DNA of 64,000 nucleotides. Origin: Vibrio sp. S9_S30. GTDB taxonomy: Bacteria > Pseudomonadota > Gammaproteobacteria > Enterobacterales > Vibrionaceae. Below the pieces are notes generated by a model that ran no database searches, was not told the origin of the DNA, and saw only the letters and a list, made by a program, of their open reading frames with translations. Location of the stretch: NCBI RefSeq assembly GCF_014694455.1, contig NZ_JAAUWT010000022.1, forward strand, positions 1-64,000, given 5' to 3'. How positions within the stretch are numbered: the stretch's first letter is position 1; each line of letters starts with the position of its first letter. Both the position numbers and the translations under genes were made by a program. This document shows, piece after piece, positions 51,552-63,300 of this stretch.

Positions 51552-53642
51552 ATGTCGCAACTCCTGTCTGCCATCCCCCTCACAGAGCTGTCTGGTGTCG
51601 GCGCAAAAGTGGCAGAAAAGTTAGCCAAAGTGGGGCTGAAGTCGGTTCAGGATCTCTTGTTTCATCTGCCTTATCGTTATGAAGACCGTACCCGTGTTTA
51701 CCCCATGGCGAAGGTTCACCCCGGTTTGTGGGCTGCCGTGCAAGGCAAAGTGATGGGTGTGGACACCATTTTTGGTCGACGCAAAATGCTGACCGTAAAA
51801 ATCAGCGATGGTAATGGCACGGTCACCTTGAGGTTTTTTAACTTTACGGCGGGCATGAAGAATAACTTTTCGAACGGAAAGTTGGTTCACGCCTACGGCG
51901 AGATAAAGCGTGGTGGTCATGGGTTGGAGATCATCCATCCGGATTACACCTTTTATGCGCCCGACCAAAAAGCGGACACCGACCCGACCTTAACGCCCGT
52001 TTACCCAACGACAGAAGGGCTCAGGCAGATTACTCTGCGCAATTTGACCGATCAAGCGTTAGAGCTGTTAGACAAAGCCTCGGTCACCGAATTGCTGCCA
52101 AGTGGCCTTTACCACAACCAGATGACCATGGGGCAAGCGCTGCACATTATTCATCGGCCTTCCCCGTCCATCGATTTAGAGGCGTTTGATTCTGGCGAGC
52201 ATCCGGCGCAAAGGCGATTAATTTTAGAAGAATTGTTGGCGCAGAACTTGTCCATGCTCGCTGTGCGCAGTAAAACACAAATAGATGCGGCTCTGCCACT
52301 GCCAGAGGTCAGCCAGTTGAAGCAACAACTGTTGGATTTGTTGCCCTTCACCCCAACCGGTGCTCAGCAAAGGGTTGTCACAGAAATCGAGCAAGATTTA
52401 GAAAAGCCACACCCAATGATGCGGTTAGTGCAAGGTGACGTCGGCTCAGGAAAAACGCTGGTGGCTGCGTTAGCGGCGGTACGAGCGTTGGAGCATGGCC
52501 ATCAAGTGGCGTTAATGGCGCCGACCGAACTGCTGGCCGAGCAGCATGCGATCAACTTTACGGCGTGGTTTGAGCAAATCGAACACAACGGTAAGCCCAT
52601 CAAGGTGGGTTGGCTAGCTGGCAAGTTGAAAGGCAAAGCCAAAGAAAAAGAGCTCGCTGACATTGCCAGTGGCGAAGCACAAATGGTGGTCGGTACCCAC
52701 GCTCTGTTTCAAGAGCATGTTGAATTCAACGATCTTTCTTTGGTCATCATTGATGAGCAGCACCGCTTTGGTGTTCATCAAAGGCTAGAGCTGCGCGAAA
52801 AGGGGGTTAAACAAGGGTATTACCCTCATCAGTTGATCATGACCGCGACCCCCATTCCCCGCACATTAGCGATGACGGCATACGCCGATTTAGAAACCTC
52901 GGTGATCGATGAGCTGCCACCGGGAAGAACTCCCATACAAACCGTCGCGATTCCAGATACTCGCCGCAAGGAGATCATCGATAGGGTTCGTAAAGCGTGT
53001 TTAGAAGGGAAACAAGCGTATTGGGTGTGTACCCTGATAGACGAATCGGAAGTACTTGAAGCCCAAGCCGCGGCCGATACCGCAGAAGAGCTTAAACGCC
53101 AGCTACCAGAGCTGAACATAGGTTTGGTGCACGGGCGCATGAAGCCTGCCGAGAAACAGCACATCATGGCGCAGTTTAAGAACAACGAGCTGCATTTGCT
53201 GGTGGCGACCACGGTCATAGAGGTGGGGGTTGATGTCCCTAACGCCAGCTTAATGATCATAGAAAACCCAGAGCGACTGGGTTTAGCGCAGCTTCACCAG
53301 CTTCGTGGTCGAGTCGGGCGAGGTTCGGTCGCCAGCCACTGCGTATTGCTTTATCACTCCCCACTGTCTAAAACCGCGCAAAAACGCTTGGGTGTATTGC
53401 GTGAGAGCAATGACGGCTTTGTGATCGCACAGAAAGATTTGGAAATTCGTGGCCCCGGTGAATTGCTTGGCACCAAACAAACAGGTTTAGCGGATTTTAA
53501 AATTGCCGATTTGGTGCGGGACCAGAAACTCATACCAGAAGTGCAACGCATCGCGAGGCATTTGCATGAACAGTACCCTAGCAATGCTCAAGCGATAATC
53601 GACCGTTGGTTAGGCGATAGGGAATTATATTCGAACGCCTAG
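51552..53642 (+). CDS. recG: ATP-dependent DNA helicase RecG
   Basis: A 696-residue superfamily 2 helicase that remodels stalled forks and Holliday junctions. The N-terminal wedge domain (about 1-150, OB fold at WAAVQGKVMG) precedes the helicase core: QGDVGSGKT, DEQHRFG, MTATPIPRTLA, HGRMKP and QLRGRVGRG. Length matches E. coli RecG (693). In many gammaproteobacteria recG is near trmH (spoU) and spoT; here an NRPS cluster follows instead, at least within the window. Confidence 0.97.
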   Translation: MSQLLSAIPLTELSGVGAKVAEKLAKVGLKSVQDLLFHLPYRYEDRTRVYPMAKVHPGLWAAVQGKVMGVDTIFGRRKMLTVKISDGNGTVTLRFFNFTAGMKNNFSNGKLVHAYGEIKRGGHGLEIIHPDYTFYAPDQKADTDPTLTPVYPTTEGLRQITLRNLTDQALELLDKASVTELLPSGLYHNQMTMGQALHIIHRPSPSIDLEAFDSGEHPAQRRLILEELLAQNLSMLAVRSKTQIDAALPLPEVSQLKQQLLDLLPFTPTGAQQRVVTEIEQDLEKPHPMMRLVQGDVGSGKTLVAALAAVRALEHGHQVALMAPTELLAEQHAINFTAWFEQIEHNGKPIKVGWLAGKLKGKAKEKELADIASGEAQMVVGTHALFQEHVEFNDLSLVIIDEQHRFGVHQRLELREKGVKQGYYPHQLIMTATPIPRTLAMTAYADLETSVIDELPPGRTPIQTVAIPDTRRKEIIDRVRKACLEGKQAYWVCTLIDESEVLEAQAAADTAEELKRQLPELNIGLVHGRMKPAEKQHIMAQFKNNELHLLVATTVIEVGVDVPNASLMIIENPERLGLAQLHQLRGRVGRGSVASHCVLLYHSPLSKTAQKRLGVLRESNDGFVIAQKDLEIRGPGELLGTKQTGLADFKIADLVRDQKLIPEVQRIARHLHEQYPSNAQAIIDRWLGDRELYSNA

Positions 53643-54023
53643 CGAACAGGGGGAGCTGGAACAGAAGATAAATGATGGAAACAAAAGATAGCGCATTGAA
53701 TTTTGTATTTTTAGGTCATTTGAGTAGACAAGAAAATAAAATAATCTAAATCAATCAAAGTACAATTACGGTAGTATTTATTTTTAAATATTGATCTAAA
53801 TCTCTATTATTTACCTTTATTTAATCAGTTTAGAACAGTCGGTCATTCTCAAATCAGATAAATATAATTGGCTTCCATTTATAATTGTTAACTGAGTCTA
53901 AAATTTATCCAATCTTAATGTAACCCTAATTCCATAGATGATATTTTACGCAGTAAAAAATAAAGCAAATTAATACTTATGTATTAATTCTAATAATATG
54001 AAAGACTGGCTGGTATCAATTAT
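53643..54023. other. AT-rich border between recG and the NRPS cluster
   Basis: About 380 bases. The first part holds a 19-base direct repeat, TGGAACAGAAGATA then TGGAAACAAAAGATA (53657-53690). From about 53700 the sequence is strongly AT-rich. A perfect palindrome AATTAATAC-TTAT-GTATTAATT lies at 53968-53989, 34 bases before the glycosyltransferase ATG. No clear terminator of recG was seen. This is where the ancestral gene order seems to break. Confidence 0.6.
53968..53989. promoter_or_regulatory. AT-rich palindrome before the NRPS cluster
   Basis: Perfect 9-base arms AATTAATAC / GTATTAATT around TTAT, in the likely promoter region of the cluster. The shape resembles operators of TetR-type regulators such as the Vibrio LuxR/HapR family, but the match to their published consensus is not close. 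Confidence 0.4.
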
Positions 54024-55400
54024 ATGGCGAATATTTTAATATCGACTCATTGGGTCGGAGGGGATGTCATTCCCTTTATCCGATTAGCTGAGTATTTGAA
54101 AAACCAAGGGCATTCCGTCCGTATTTTTAGCCATTATGGATACAAAAAATGGGCGGAAGACGCGGGGATAGATTTCACGCCATGGGAAAGTGAAGAAGCG
54201 TATGTTCAGCTTCAAAACAGTTTGCCAAATTTCCTCCAACCTTTTTCCCAACCTAATCAGTTCCTGTCTTTCAGGCAGCAGTATTTAAGCCCAGAAACAC
54301 GTTTAAAAGAATTCCATTCCCTCGCCAAATACGCAAACCGACCTGAAACGATTCTGATCGGTCGTTGTCGCTCCAGTATTGCCGCCATGCACCTTTCTGA
54401 GGTACGCCAATTGCCTTTTATCAGCGTGTATCTTGCGCCCAGTAACTTGAGCTATATGGCGCTGATCAACCAATCATTTAAAGCGGTATTAGACAAAGAA
54501 GTGAATGACTTTCGATCACTGCTCCAGCTCGAAACACAAACGACTTGGCAGGGCTATCAATTTTCTAGCACACATAATTTGGGGTTTTGGCCCCGTTGGT
54601 TTTCTAGCGAAGTGTTGGATTCTCAAGTGGATGTATCGCCTGTGGGTTTCCCTCTATGCCTTGAAAAATCAAGTCATATTGAAACCCCAAGCCGTCTTGA
54701 AAACCCGAGCAAGATTGAAACGTCGAGGGTTTCGTTACCTGAAGAGGTGGAACGTTTTTTCCTAGCTCACCCCAAGCCGGTGCTGATCACAGGGGGCACA
54801 AGTCAGTTGGTGTCGAAAGAGTTATACCAAACCGCCATCGACGCTTGCGCGCAAGCCCATCGGCCCGCCATTGTCGTGACCGAACATGATCACATGTTGC
54901 CAAGTGTGTTGCCTAAGCCAGTTATTCGAGCGAAAAAGCTGCCGTTTGAACAGGTGTTTTCACGTTGTTCGTTGGTGATTCATCACGGCGGAATTGGCTC
55001 GAGTGCGCAATGCATCGCGGCAGGAGTACCACAGCTTGTTATGGCTCATATGACGGATGGGCCAGACAATGCGAGAAAGCTTGAAGCCCAGCAAGTGGCG
55101 CGTTTTTTACCGCCATCCGAATGGACGGTTGCGCACCTTTTGAATGCGATGGACGAATTAGGTTCCACAAGCGTGGCCGAGCATTGCCAATCACTCGCGG
55201 ATTTGGCATCCCAAGATCAGCCTTTCGAAGCGGTGCATCGACAAGTGCAAAAATTGGTGGAGTCTGGTGGGGGGCATATTCCTCAACCAAGCCACACCGT
55301 TACCGACATCGTCGATAAACCCAAAGAGTTCAAATCAAAGACCAGTATTAATAAAAAAGCCCTACTCATGCGTCGGTTGAAACAAAAAAGTCTCGATTGA
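54024..55400 (+). CDS. UGT/MGT-type glycosyltransferase
   Basis: A 458-residue GT-B enzyme of the family that decorates natural products and lipids. The N-terminal acceptor domain begins MANILISTHWVGGDVIPFIRLAEYL and the C-terminal nucleotide-sugar domain has PVLITGGTSQLV and the donor motif HHGGIGSSAQCIAAGVPQLV with NDNA-like DGPDNA. A hexapeptide repeat (residues about 213-236) sits in the linker between the two domains. It heads the NRPS cluster and so may glycosylate the peptide product, though transfer to a lipid is also possible. No membrane segment. Confidence 0.85.
   Translation: MANILISTHWVGGDVIPFIRLAEYLKNQGHSVRIFSHYGYKKWAEDAGIDFTPWESEEAYVQLQNSLPNFLQPFSQPNQFLSFRQQYLSPETRLKEFHSLAKYANRPETILIGRCRSSIAAMHLSEVRQLPFISVYLAPSNLSYMALINQSFKAVLDKEVNDFRSLLQLETQTTWQGYQFSSTHNLGFWPRWFSSEVLDSQVDVSPVGFPLCLEKSSHIETPSRLENPSKIETSRVSLPEEVERFFLAHPKPVLITGGTSQLVSKELYQTAIDACAQAHRPAIVVTEHDHMLPSVLPKPVIRAKKLPFEQVFSRCSLVIHHGGIGSSAQCIAAGVPQLVMAHMTDGPDNARKLEAQQVARFLPPSEWTVAHLLNAMDELGSTSVAEHCQSLADLASQDQPFEAVHRQVQKLVESGGGHIPQPSHTVTDIVDKPKEFKSKTSINKKALLMRRLKQKSLD
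54660..54731. repeat. 18-bp in-frame tandem repeat, four copies
   Basis: Four diverged 18-base units (54660, 54678, 54696, 54714) with shared MTTGAAAMNCCNAGYNNK encode LEKSSH, IETPSR, LENPSK and IETSRV in the glycosyltransferase linker. The reading frame is kept. Confidence 0.88.
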
Positions 55401-55469
55401 TTCATTCTAAATCGTGTTTTTTCTGATGCGCATAAAAATCAATGCTCTGTAATTAATAAGGTTACATGA

Positions 55470-57299
55470 ATGAATATAAAAAATAATATTGAGCAAGGTA
55501 TTTGCCTGCCATATTTATTTGAGGAACGATGTCTCTTATCTGGTGATAAATGTGCGATCGATTTTAAAAATAAAAAAATCAGCTTTAATGAACTGAATTC
55601 AAGAGCCAATAAGCTTGCTCGCCTTTTGGTAAATAAAAGGGTGAAAGCGGGGGATGTGGTGGCGATACTTTTGGATCGTTCAGAAGACGTTATTGTGTCT
55701 ATTTTGGCGGTGCTGAAAATGGGTGCGGCTTATTTGCCCGTGGACTTAAATTACCCAGCATCACGGGTTGAGCATATGTTAAAGGACAGTCTGTGTGCCG
55801 TAGTGATCGCAGACGACAATGGCACCAGAATGCTCGAAACGCTGCCAAGCGCACCGTCGGTGGACGTCGCCTTGGTGACGGATTCTTTGGTGCTTTCCCC
55901 TTTGCTTGAGGGGCATCAAGGAACAGCAACGGACTTGGCGTACCTCATCTATACGTCAGGCTCCACTGGAAAGCCCAAAGGCGTCTGTGTTACGCATGGC
56001 AATGTGGTGAATTTCAATGCAGGCATGCAACAGCGTCTTGGTTTGGGTGAACTGCGCAGCATGGCGTCTTTAACAACCGTATGTTTCGACATTTTTGTGT
56101 TGGAGTCTTTGGTTGCACTGCTGCAAGGGCTGACTGTTCGCTTAATCTCAGACGATGAACGCAAGTCCATGTCGCTGCTTTCTGAAGCCCTTTCCGGGGT
56201 CGATGCGCTTCAAATTACCCCCTCTCATCTCAGTGTGATGATTGATGATCCAAGAATTCAATGGGCCTTATCAGGGTTAAAGACCATATTGGTCGGTGGC
56301 GAAGCCTTTCCAGTCACTCTGCTCAAAAAGCTTCAGTCGGTCACCCAAGCGCGTATTTTTAATCTGTACGGTCCTACCGAAACCACCGTTTGGTCGACCG
56401 TGCAAGACGTAACACACAAAGACCAAATCGACATTGGTTCCCCCATATTGAACACCCAAATTCTGATTCTGGATGACAATAACAACGCATTGCCTCAAGG
56501 CGAGGTGGGGGAAATCGGCATCTCGGGGAAAGGGGTCACCGCTGGGTATTGGAACCGCTCTGAGTTGACGGCGCAACGCTTTATTGAACACCCGTTGGCG
56601 CTAGGTAAGGTGTACAAAACCGGAGACTTAGGGCGGGCCAATGCCGACGGTTCCTACCAATGCCTTGGTAGGATCGATCATCAGGTCAAAATCAACGGTC
56701 ATCGAGTTGAACTCGGCGACATCGAAAGCCACATACTTGCCCAACCCAATGTGCAGCAAGTGGGGGTTGTGGTGTCTTTGTCGGAGTCTTGCTATGGGGA
56801 GTTGGTTGCCTTTGTTGTGAGCACCGCGTTTGATGCCGCGGCACTTCGCCAGCGGCTTTCCCTTGCCTTACCGAGTTATATGGTTCCTGCGTTCATCGAG
56901 CACTTAGCCACGTTGCCAACGACCGGCAATGGCAAAGTCGACCGCCAAGCGTTAGCGCAGTTACCTCCGACCGCCGCTATTGCCTCGCAAGCCGCCATTT
57001 CTCCACAGTCCGTCTTGCCAGAAACCGATATCGAAGAAGAAATCCATCGCATTTGGTGCGAGGTATTGTCTCGTCCACACCTTTGCTGCACTCAGCGCTT
57101 TATGGACTTGGGTGGGACATCAGTGCTCGCGATTCAATTGCTGAGCGGGATCGGTGCGGAACTGGGGGTGGACGTGACCTTTTCAGACTTCATTACCCGT
57201 GGAAATACCATTCAGTCGCTCGCGCAGTTGGTTGAAGATCGGATCATCGCAGAGATGAGTGAAGAGGAAATCGAAGCGTTAATGGCATCAGAAGAATAA
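55470..57299 (+). CDS. Stand-alone NRPS adenylation-thiolation protein (Gly-type)
   Basis: A 609-residue A-T didomain without a condensation domain. The adenylation domain (about 15-510) has YTSGSTGKPKG, FDIFVLESL (Asp207), LYGPTETTV, YKTGDLGR, GRIDHQVKINGHRVEL and the A10 Lys in GNGKVDR. Reading the ten substrate-pocket positions against GrsA gives D-I-L-S-L-G-L-V-W-K, eight of ten with the known glycine code DILQLGLIWK. The carrier domain (about 530-605) has DLGGTS with the phosphopantetheine Ser551. It ends in an acidic tail EEEIEALMASEE, a possible docking element. It probably loads glycine for the following synthetase. Confidence 0.9.
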   Translation: MNIKNNIEQGICLPYLFEERCLLSGDKCAIDFKNKKISFNELNSRANKLARLLVNKRVKAGDVVAILLDRSEDVIVSILAVLKMGAAYLPVDLNYPASRVEHMLKDSLCAVVIADDNGTRMLETLPSAPSVDVALVTDSLVLSPLLEGHQGTATDLAYLIYTSGSTGKPKGVCVTHGNVVNFNAGMQQRLGLGELRSMASLTTVCFDIFVLESLVALLQGLTVRLISDDERKSMSLLSEALSGVDALQITPSHLSVMIDDPRIQWALSGLKTILVGGEAFPVTLLKKLQSVTQARIFNLYGPTETTVWSTVQDVTHKDQIDIGSPILNTQILILDDNNNALPQGEVGEIGISGKGVTAGYWNRSELTAQRFIEHPLALGKVYKTGDLGRANADGSYQCLGRIDHQVKINGHRVELGDIESHILAQPNVQQVGVVVSLSESCYGELVAFVVSTAFDAAALRQRLSLALPSYMVPAFIEHLATLPTTGNGKVDRQALAQLPPTAAIASQAAISPQSVLPETDIEEEIHRIWCEVLSRPHLCCTQRFMDLGGTSVLAIQLLSGIGAELGVDVTFSDFITRGNTIQSLAQLVEDRIIAEMSEEEIEALMASEE

Positions 57300-57303
57300 T
57301 GCG

Positions 57304-57334
57304 ATACCCAGCACATTGAGATCGCTTGGGTATA
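57304..57334. repeat. Dispersed repeat with flanking inverted ends
   Basis: ATACCCA (57304-57310) and TGGGTAT (57327-57333) form inverted ends, and the inside GCACATTGAGATCGCTTGGGTATA resembles the copies at 24191, 33488 and 41172. It fills part of the 66-base gap between the two NRPS genes. Confidence 0.5.
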
Positions 57335-57365
57335 AATAACATGAAGCAAACACAGTAGGCAGAAT

Positions 57366-60300
57366 ATGAACGGTGAAAGAAAGGGAAGGCTTTCGCTTTC
57401 CCAGAAGCAACGGGAAAAATTGCTCGCGCAGCGTAAGCGCCGCACAGGAAATGGCATTGAAGCGTTGAACCGACAAAACCATGACCACACATTTCCGGTG
57501 TCTGAATTACAGCAAGACATGTGGGTGCTTGAAAACCTGCATAATACGACGTCCACCAGCAACATCCCCTGCATGTACTCTGTTGAACACCTTTCCTCCG
57601 TTGAATACTTTGATGTCGCCAAGCTTCGCCGCGCTATGTCATCCCTAATCCAGCGCCATGAAAGCCTGCGAACCGTGTTTGTGAACGAAGAAGGGCAACT
57701 GAAGCAGCGTATATTGCCAGATGTGCACTATGATATTCGTGACCATGATATTCGCGACTATGATATTCGTGGTCATGACATTCGTGAAACCGCGTTCTCT
57801 GAGCCGAGCCAAACGGGGGGGACCGCGTCATTGGATGAGGTGATTCAGCAGGCGATTGCCGAAGCGTTTAACGTTAATACGGGGCCGATGTTTCGTGTGC
57901 ACGTTATCCGATGCAGCGACACGGAAAGCAAAGTGGTGTTTGTCTTCTCTCACCTGATTTTTGATGGTGGTTCCATTGCGCACTTCGAGCGTGATTTCTT
58001 CCATTATTATTTGCATTCCAGCGATGCCCAGCATGCAAAGAGCGACCGGCATGTAAGCGGCGATTCTCAGCATGAAGAAACGCATGAAGCCTTACCTCCG
58101 CTTCCGGTTCAGCCCGCGGACTACGCTCACTGGATGCAGCAAGCGCCACAGAAAGCCAAGCGAGCGGCTCATCTCGCTTATTGGAAAACGCAACTGGCGG
58201 GCTGCGATGTCGATTTAGCCTTACCTTACGACCGAATGCCGGGCATCCACAACGATGTCGTGGTGACGCAATACGAACACGTGCTGCCAGCCAACCTGAC
58301 TCGTTGGTTAAAAAACGAATGCACACACACCAATACCTCACTGTATTCGCTGTTGCTGGCGACGTACGGTGTTTTATTGCATCGGATCACGGGGCAAACG
58401 GACATCGCCATCGCCTCAGCGTTCACTAATCGGAACCGTACCGAACTGGCGCACCTTATCGGATTGTTTGCCAGAGAGGCACTGCTGCGCATTCGGTTGG
58501 ATCAAAGCGACACCTTTGCAAACGTGAAGCAGTCGGTTCAACAGTGTGTCATTGAAGCGATTGACCACAGTGAGCTGTCTCTGGGTCAGATCAATCGAGA
58601 ACTCGGCATGGTGAAAGCCAGCCCAGATGGGCAAGTCGCAAGGACGCTGTTTCTGCTTCGAGAGCACAAAAGCCAGCTCGGAAGTCAGCACCGCGTTGAA
58701 GGGTGGACGCCTTTCGGTGAAGCGCGTTTGGGGAATGACCAAAACCGTTACGATCTCAGCTTAGTCTGTCGGGATGAAGGGGATTCGATACGCGTGTCAT
58801 TTAACTATAAACCGTCGTTGTTTCATGAATCTACCGTGGCGCAATTTGCGGCAATATTCGAGCGAATACTGCAAAGCCAAATGGAAGAGGCGTTGCCGAT
58901 TGGGCAAATATCGCTGATACCCCCGACGGCAATAAGCGATGTTTATCATCGATGGAACGACACCCAACGCCCCTATTCTGCCCACAAAACACTGCATGAG
59001 AAGTTTGAGGAACAGGCAAAGACAACCCCCGATAAAACGGCACTGATTTTTGAGCAACAGTCACTCACTTACCGAGAATTGAATCAGCGAGCCAATCAGT
59101 TAGCCCGCACCATACGCACGTATCACTTGAACCGAAACCAAACGCAACTTGCGGCTAATACCCCTGTCGCTTTGTATTTAGATCGCAGCTTGGAGATGGT
59201 CATCGCGATTTTAGCCGTCATGAAATCCGGCGGTGCTTACGTGCCTATCGCGACAGACAATCCTGTTCAGCGTACGCGTTACCTATTGGACGATACCCAA
59301 GCGCAGTTGATCTTAACGCAGGAACGGTGGCAAAACGACTTACTTGAGCTTTGCGAGGATTTACCCGCACAAAGCGTATCCATCGACGACGCAGGCGTTT
59401 ACGCAAGTGAAAGCGATGAGAATGTCAACGCGGATGTCAGCAGTTCCGACATGGCGTACATCATCTACACCTCAGGCACAACGGGTCAGCCCAAAGGGGT
59501 GATGGTGCCGCATAAAGGTGTGGTCAACCGTTTAGAAGCGCTGCAAAACCAATTTCCTCTGAATGCCAACGACAGAGTGTTGCAAAAGACGCCGTACACG
59601 TTTGATGTGTCGGTGTGGGAGTTGTTGTGGGCAAACTGGACAGGGGCAGCCATTGTGATGGCACCGCCGAAAGCGCATCAATCGCCGGAACAGCTTCACC
59701 ACATCATGGTGCAAAATCAGGTCACCATTACCCACTTTGTTCCGCCAATGCTAACGGGGTTCAGCCACTTTTTGTCTCATGCTAACCAAGCATTGCCGAG
59801 TTCGGTGCGTCGCGTTTTTTGCAGTGGGGAAGCCCTCACGCCAGAGCACATCAGGCTGTTTAACGCGATCAATCAACACGGTGCAACCCTACATAACCAA
59901 TACGGTCCCACAGAAGCCTCGATAGAAGTCAGTGTGTACGATTGCTCACTGGATGAAACGGAAACCGTGCCCATTGGTCAGCCAATACAAAACGTGCGTT
60001 TATTGGTGATGGATCCGCATTCTACGCATCTTCAATTATGCCCAGAAGGGTTACCCGGCGAGCTGTACATTGGTGGCATTGCGGTGACGAAAGGGTATTT
60101 AAATCAAGCCAGCCTAACGAAGGAGCGCTTTGTTGATAACCCGTTTGCAACCGAAGATGAAATAGCACAAGGGTTACACAAACTGTACAAAACAGGCGAT
60201 CTGGTGCGGCGCCAGCCAAATGGGAACATCGAGTACTTGGGGAGAAACGATTTCCAAGTCAAAGTGCGTGGTTACCGCATTGAGCTAGAAGAAATTGAAG

Positions 60301-63300
60301 CGGCGATGCAAGCTCACCCAAGAATCAAAGCATCGTGCGTTCATACCGTTGAAGGCGTGGGCGAAAAAGCGTTGGTCGGGTATTACATCGAGCACGCAAC
60401 AACCCCTTCTTCCAATCAGGCGCAGGAAGGGGTAGCGCTTTGGAAGAGCGTGTATGAAGCGGAGTACAAAGACGATAATCAGACCATTAATCAGTTCGAT
60501 ATCCGAGGTTGGAAAAGCTCCTTTACGCAATTGCCGATCCCACCGGAAGAGATGAAAGAGTGGGTCGATGCTACGGTGACGCGCATTCAGAGTTTGCACC
60601 CCCGTTCTGTCTTGGAAATAGGCTCGGGATCGGGCTTGATTTTCTACCCTCTATTGCCGTCTTGCACCCATTATATTGCCACCGACTTTTCGTCCAATGC
60701 GATGAATCGATTGTCTTCTGCGGCAAAGGCGCTGGGCTATGAGCACAAATCCCAATTCGTTACCTGCCCTGCCGACGAGGTGGCCAGCGCGGCGGCGCCG
60801 CAGCGAGTCGATACCGTGGTGATGAACTCGGTTTCCCAATACTTTCCTAACGCACACTACCTCACTAACGTTATCGAACAAGCCATTGAGCGTATTGAAG
60901 GGGAAGGGCATCTGTTCTTTGGTGATATCCGAGATCAGCGGTTGCTGGGGGCGTTTCACCTTGCCATTCTTGCTCATCGTAACCCCGACAAAGCCATCGC
61001 GCAGTTAGTCAAACAGGCGACTTGGCTAGCGTCGAAAGAAACGGAACTCGCGATTTCTCCCACTTACTTTCTCGCCTTGATGCACCACCCGGCGGTTGAT
61101 GCGGTTCAAGTGCTGCCTAAGCGCGGTTTTGCCGATCACGAGATGAATCGCTTCCGATACGATGTCATTGTGCACATTAAGAAAAACGGCGCAGAAGGCG
61201 TCAAAGCAGACCGCCGACATGCTAAAAACCTGAGTGAATTTGACTCGGTAGCCTATTCAAGTGAACTCGATTTACCGACGTTGTTGGCATCAACCGAACG
61301 CGGTCTGTGGATAAAGCATTATCCAGACGCACGAATCTGGGACGTCCAGCAATGTTTCGCGGGGAATCCGTCAACGGAACGCTCATCGATGGAAGGTGCG
61401 CTTTCCATTGAAGCCTTGTATGCCATCGCGGAGCAGCAAGGGCTGGCATTGCAAATCCTGCTGGCAACCGAGCCAGAACAGACGGGCACCTTGCATTTGT
61501 TCTTCAGTACGGATTCCGTGAATGTTTCAAGCCATACATTGCATGAGGTTGAATCCCACGTTAGTTCACCCACTCTCGATACCCATACCAATTCGCCAGA
61601 CATCGGTCATCAAGCCCTCACTCATGGTGAATTGAGCGACTACTTAGCCCTTCGTCTGCCCGAATACATGGTGCCCGTGGCGTTTGTCCCGATGAAAGCG
61701 TTTCCATTATCGAGCAGTGGAAAGTTGGATCGCAATGCGTTACCCGAACCGGAGTTTATTGATAAAAATAACTATGTTGCGCCCGATAGCGACGTGGAGC
61801 TGGCACTTTGCCGCATTTGGAAGCAAGTTTTGGGCATTGAAAGCATCGGCGTGAACGACAACTTTTTCCGCATCGGTGGCGACAGCATCATTGCCATTCA
61901 ACTGGTGTCTAGGATCCGCAAAGCGGGTTTCCAGATTCAAGTGAAAGACATGTTTGATGCGCCAACGGTTAAGCAATTGGCATTGATATTGGCGGACAAT
62001 TCACCTCAGCAAGCCTTCCGTACCGAGCAAGGGGAACTGGAAGGTGAATTCCCGTTGTTGCCGATTCAAACATGGTTCTTCAATAAAGCACTGGCGAACC
62101 CACATCATTGGAACCAAGCCTTTACGCTGCGCGTCCCGACGGGGCTTGCCAAGCCAGCTCTTGAGGCGGCGTTATCCCAATTGAGCGCGCACCACGACGC
62201 CATGAGAATTCGCTTTGAGTGCAGGGAGGGCGAAATCACGCAGCGTTATTGCCGCGTTGAAGAGTCACCGCAAATAGAAGTGCGTGAGTTGACTGTCGCG
62301 GGAGAAACTGATGTGACACAACAGCTTACGGCTTGGCAGAGCGATTTCGACATAGAAAACGGCCCTCTATGGCGAGTGGCGTACCTGACGGGTTACCCAG
62401 ACGGTGGAGCCCGTCTTTGGTTTGCGTTTCATCACTTGATCATTGATGCGGTGTCGTGGCGGATCATGGCAGAAGATTTGGAAACCTTACTATCCGAACA
62501 AACATTGCCAGAGAAAGGCAGCAGTTATCGCCAATGGGTGCAAGCGGTGGCTCAGTATGCCGATGATCATCCTGCTGAACGCGCTTACTGGCAACGTGTA
62601 CTGTCGGATAGGAAAACACAGCCTTTGCCACAAGGCATTGCCGATCAAGACGCTGCCATTCGGAATGTCTCTGACATTCGAGATGTCTCTACTCAAGACG
62701 TTTTTACCACGCGACTCGATTTTCCGAAAAAAGAAACGCACTTATTGCTGCACGAGGCGCATCAGGGGTATCACACCGAAATCAATGATTTGCTTCTGAG
62801 CGCACTAAGCGTTGCGCTGAATACGGTGACGGGGCAGACCGTTAACCACATTACGTTGGAAGGGCATGGACGTGAAGCGATCGATCCTACGCTCGATATT
62901 TCCCGCACGTTAGGGTGGTTTACCTCGGCATACCCACTTCGGTTGGCGATGGCGAGCGATATAGAGCACACCATCATTCAAACCAAAGAAATGCTGCGTC
63001 TGGTTCCTCATAAGGGCATTGGGTTCGGTGCGTTCTCCCATACCTTTTCTCATGACGCTCTTCCCAAGGTGTATTTCAATTACTTCGGTCAGTTGGATAC
63101 CGCAGGACAGGCATCGATGTGGGACGTGGTGAACGAAGACAGTGGCAACGTGATTGGAGAAGGGAACCACGACAGCGCGGTATTGAACATCAATGGAGGC
63201 GTTTTTGACGGTCAGCTGCAGTTCGAGATCATGTCCCCATTGCCGCCAACGCAGATCATCGCATTCCGTCAAGCACTCGATACGGCATTGCACCAAGTGT

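Noticed and set aside
57212..57622. Minus-strand open frame of 136 codons over the NRPS gene junction
   Set aside because: It is antisense to the start of the large NRPS gene, whose frame carries all domain motifs.
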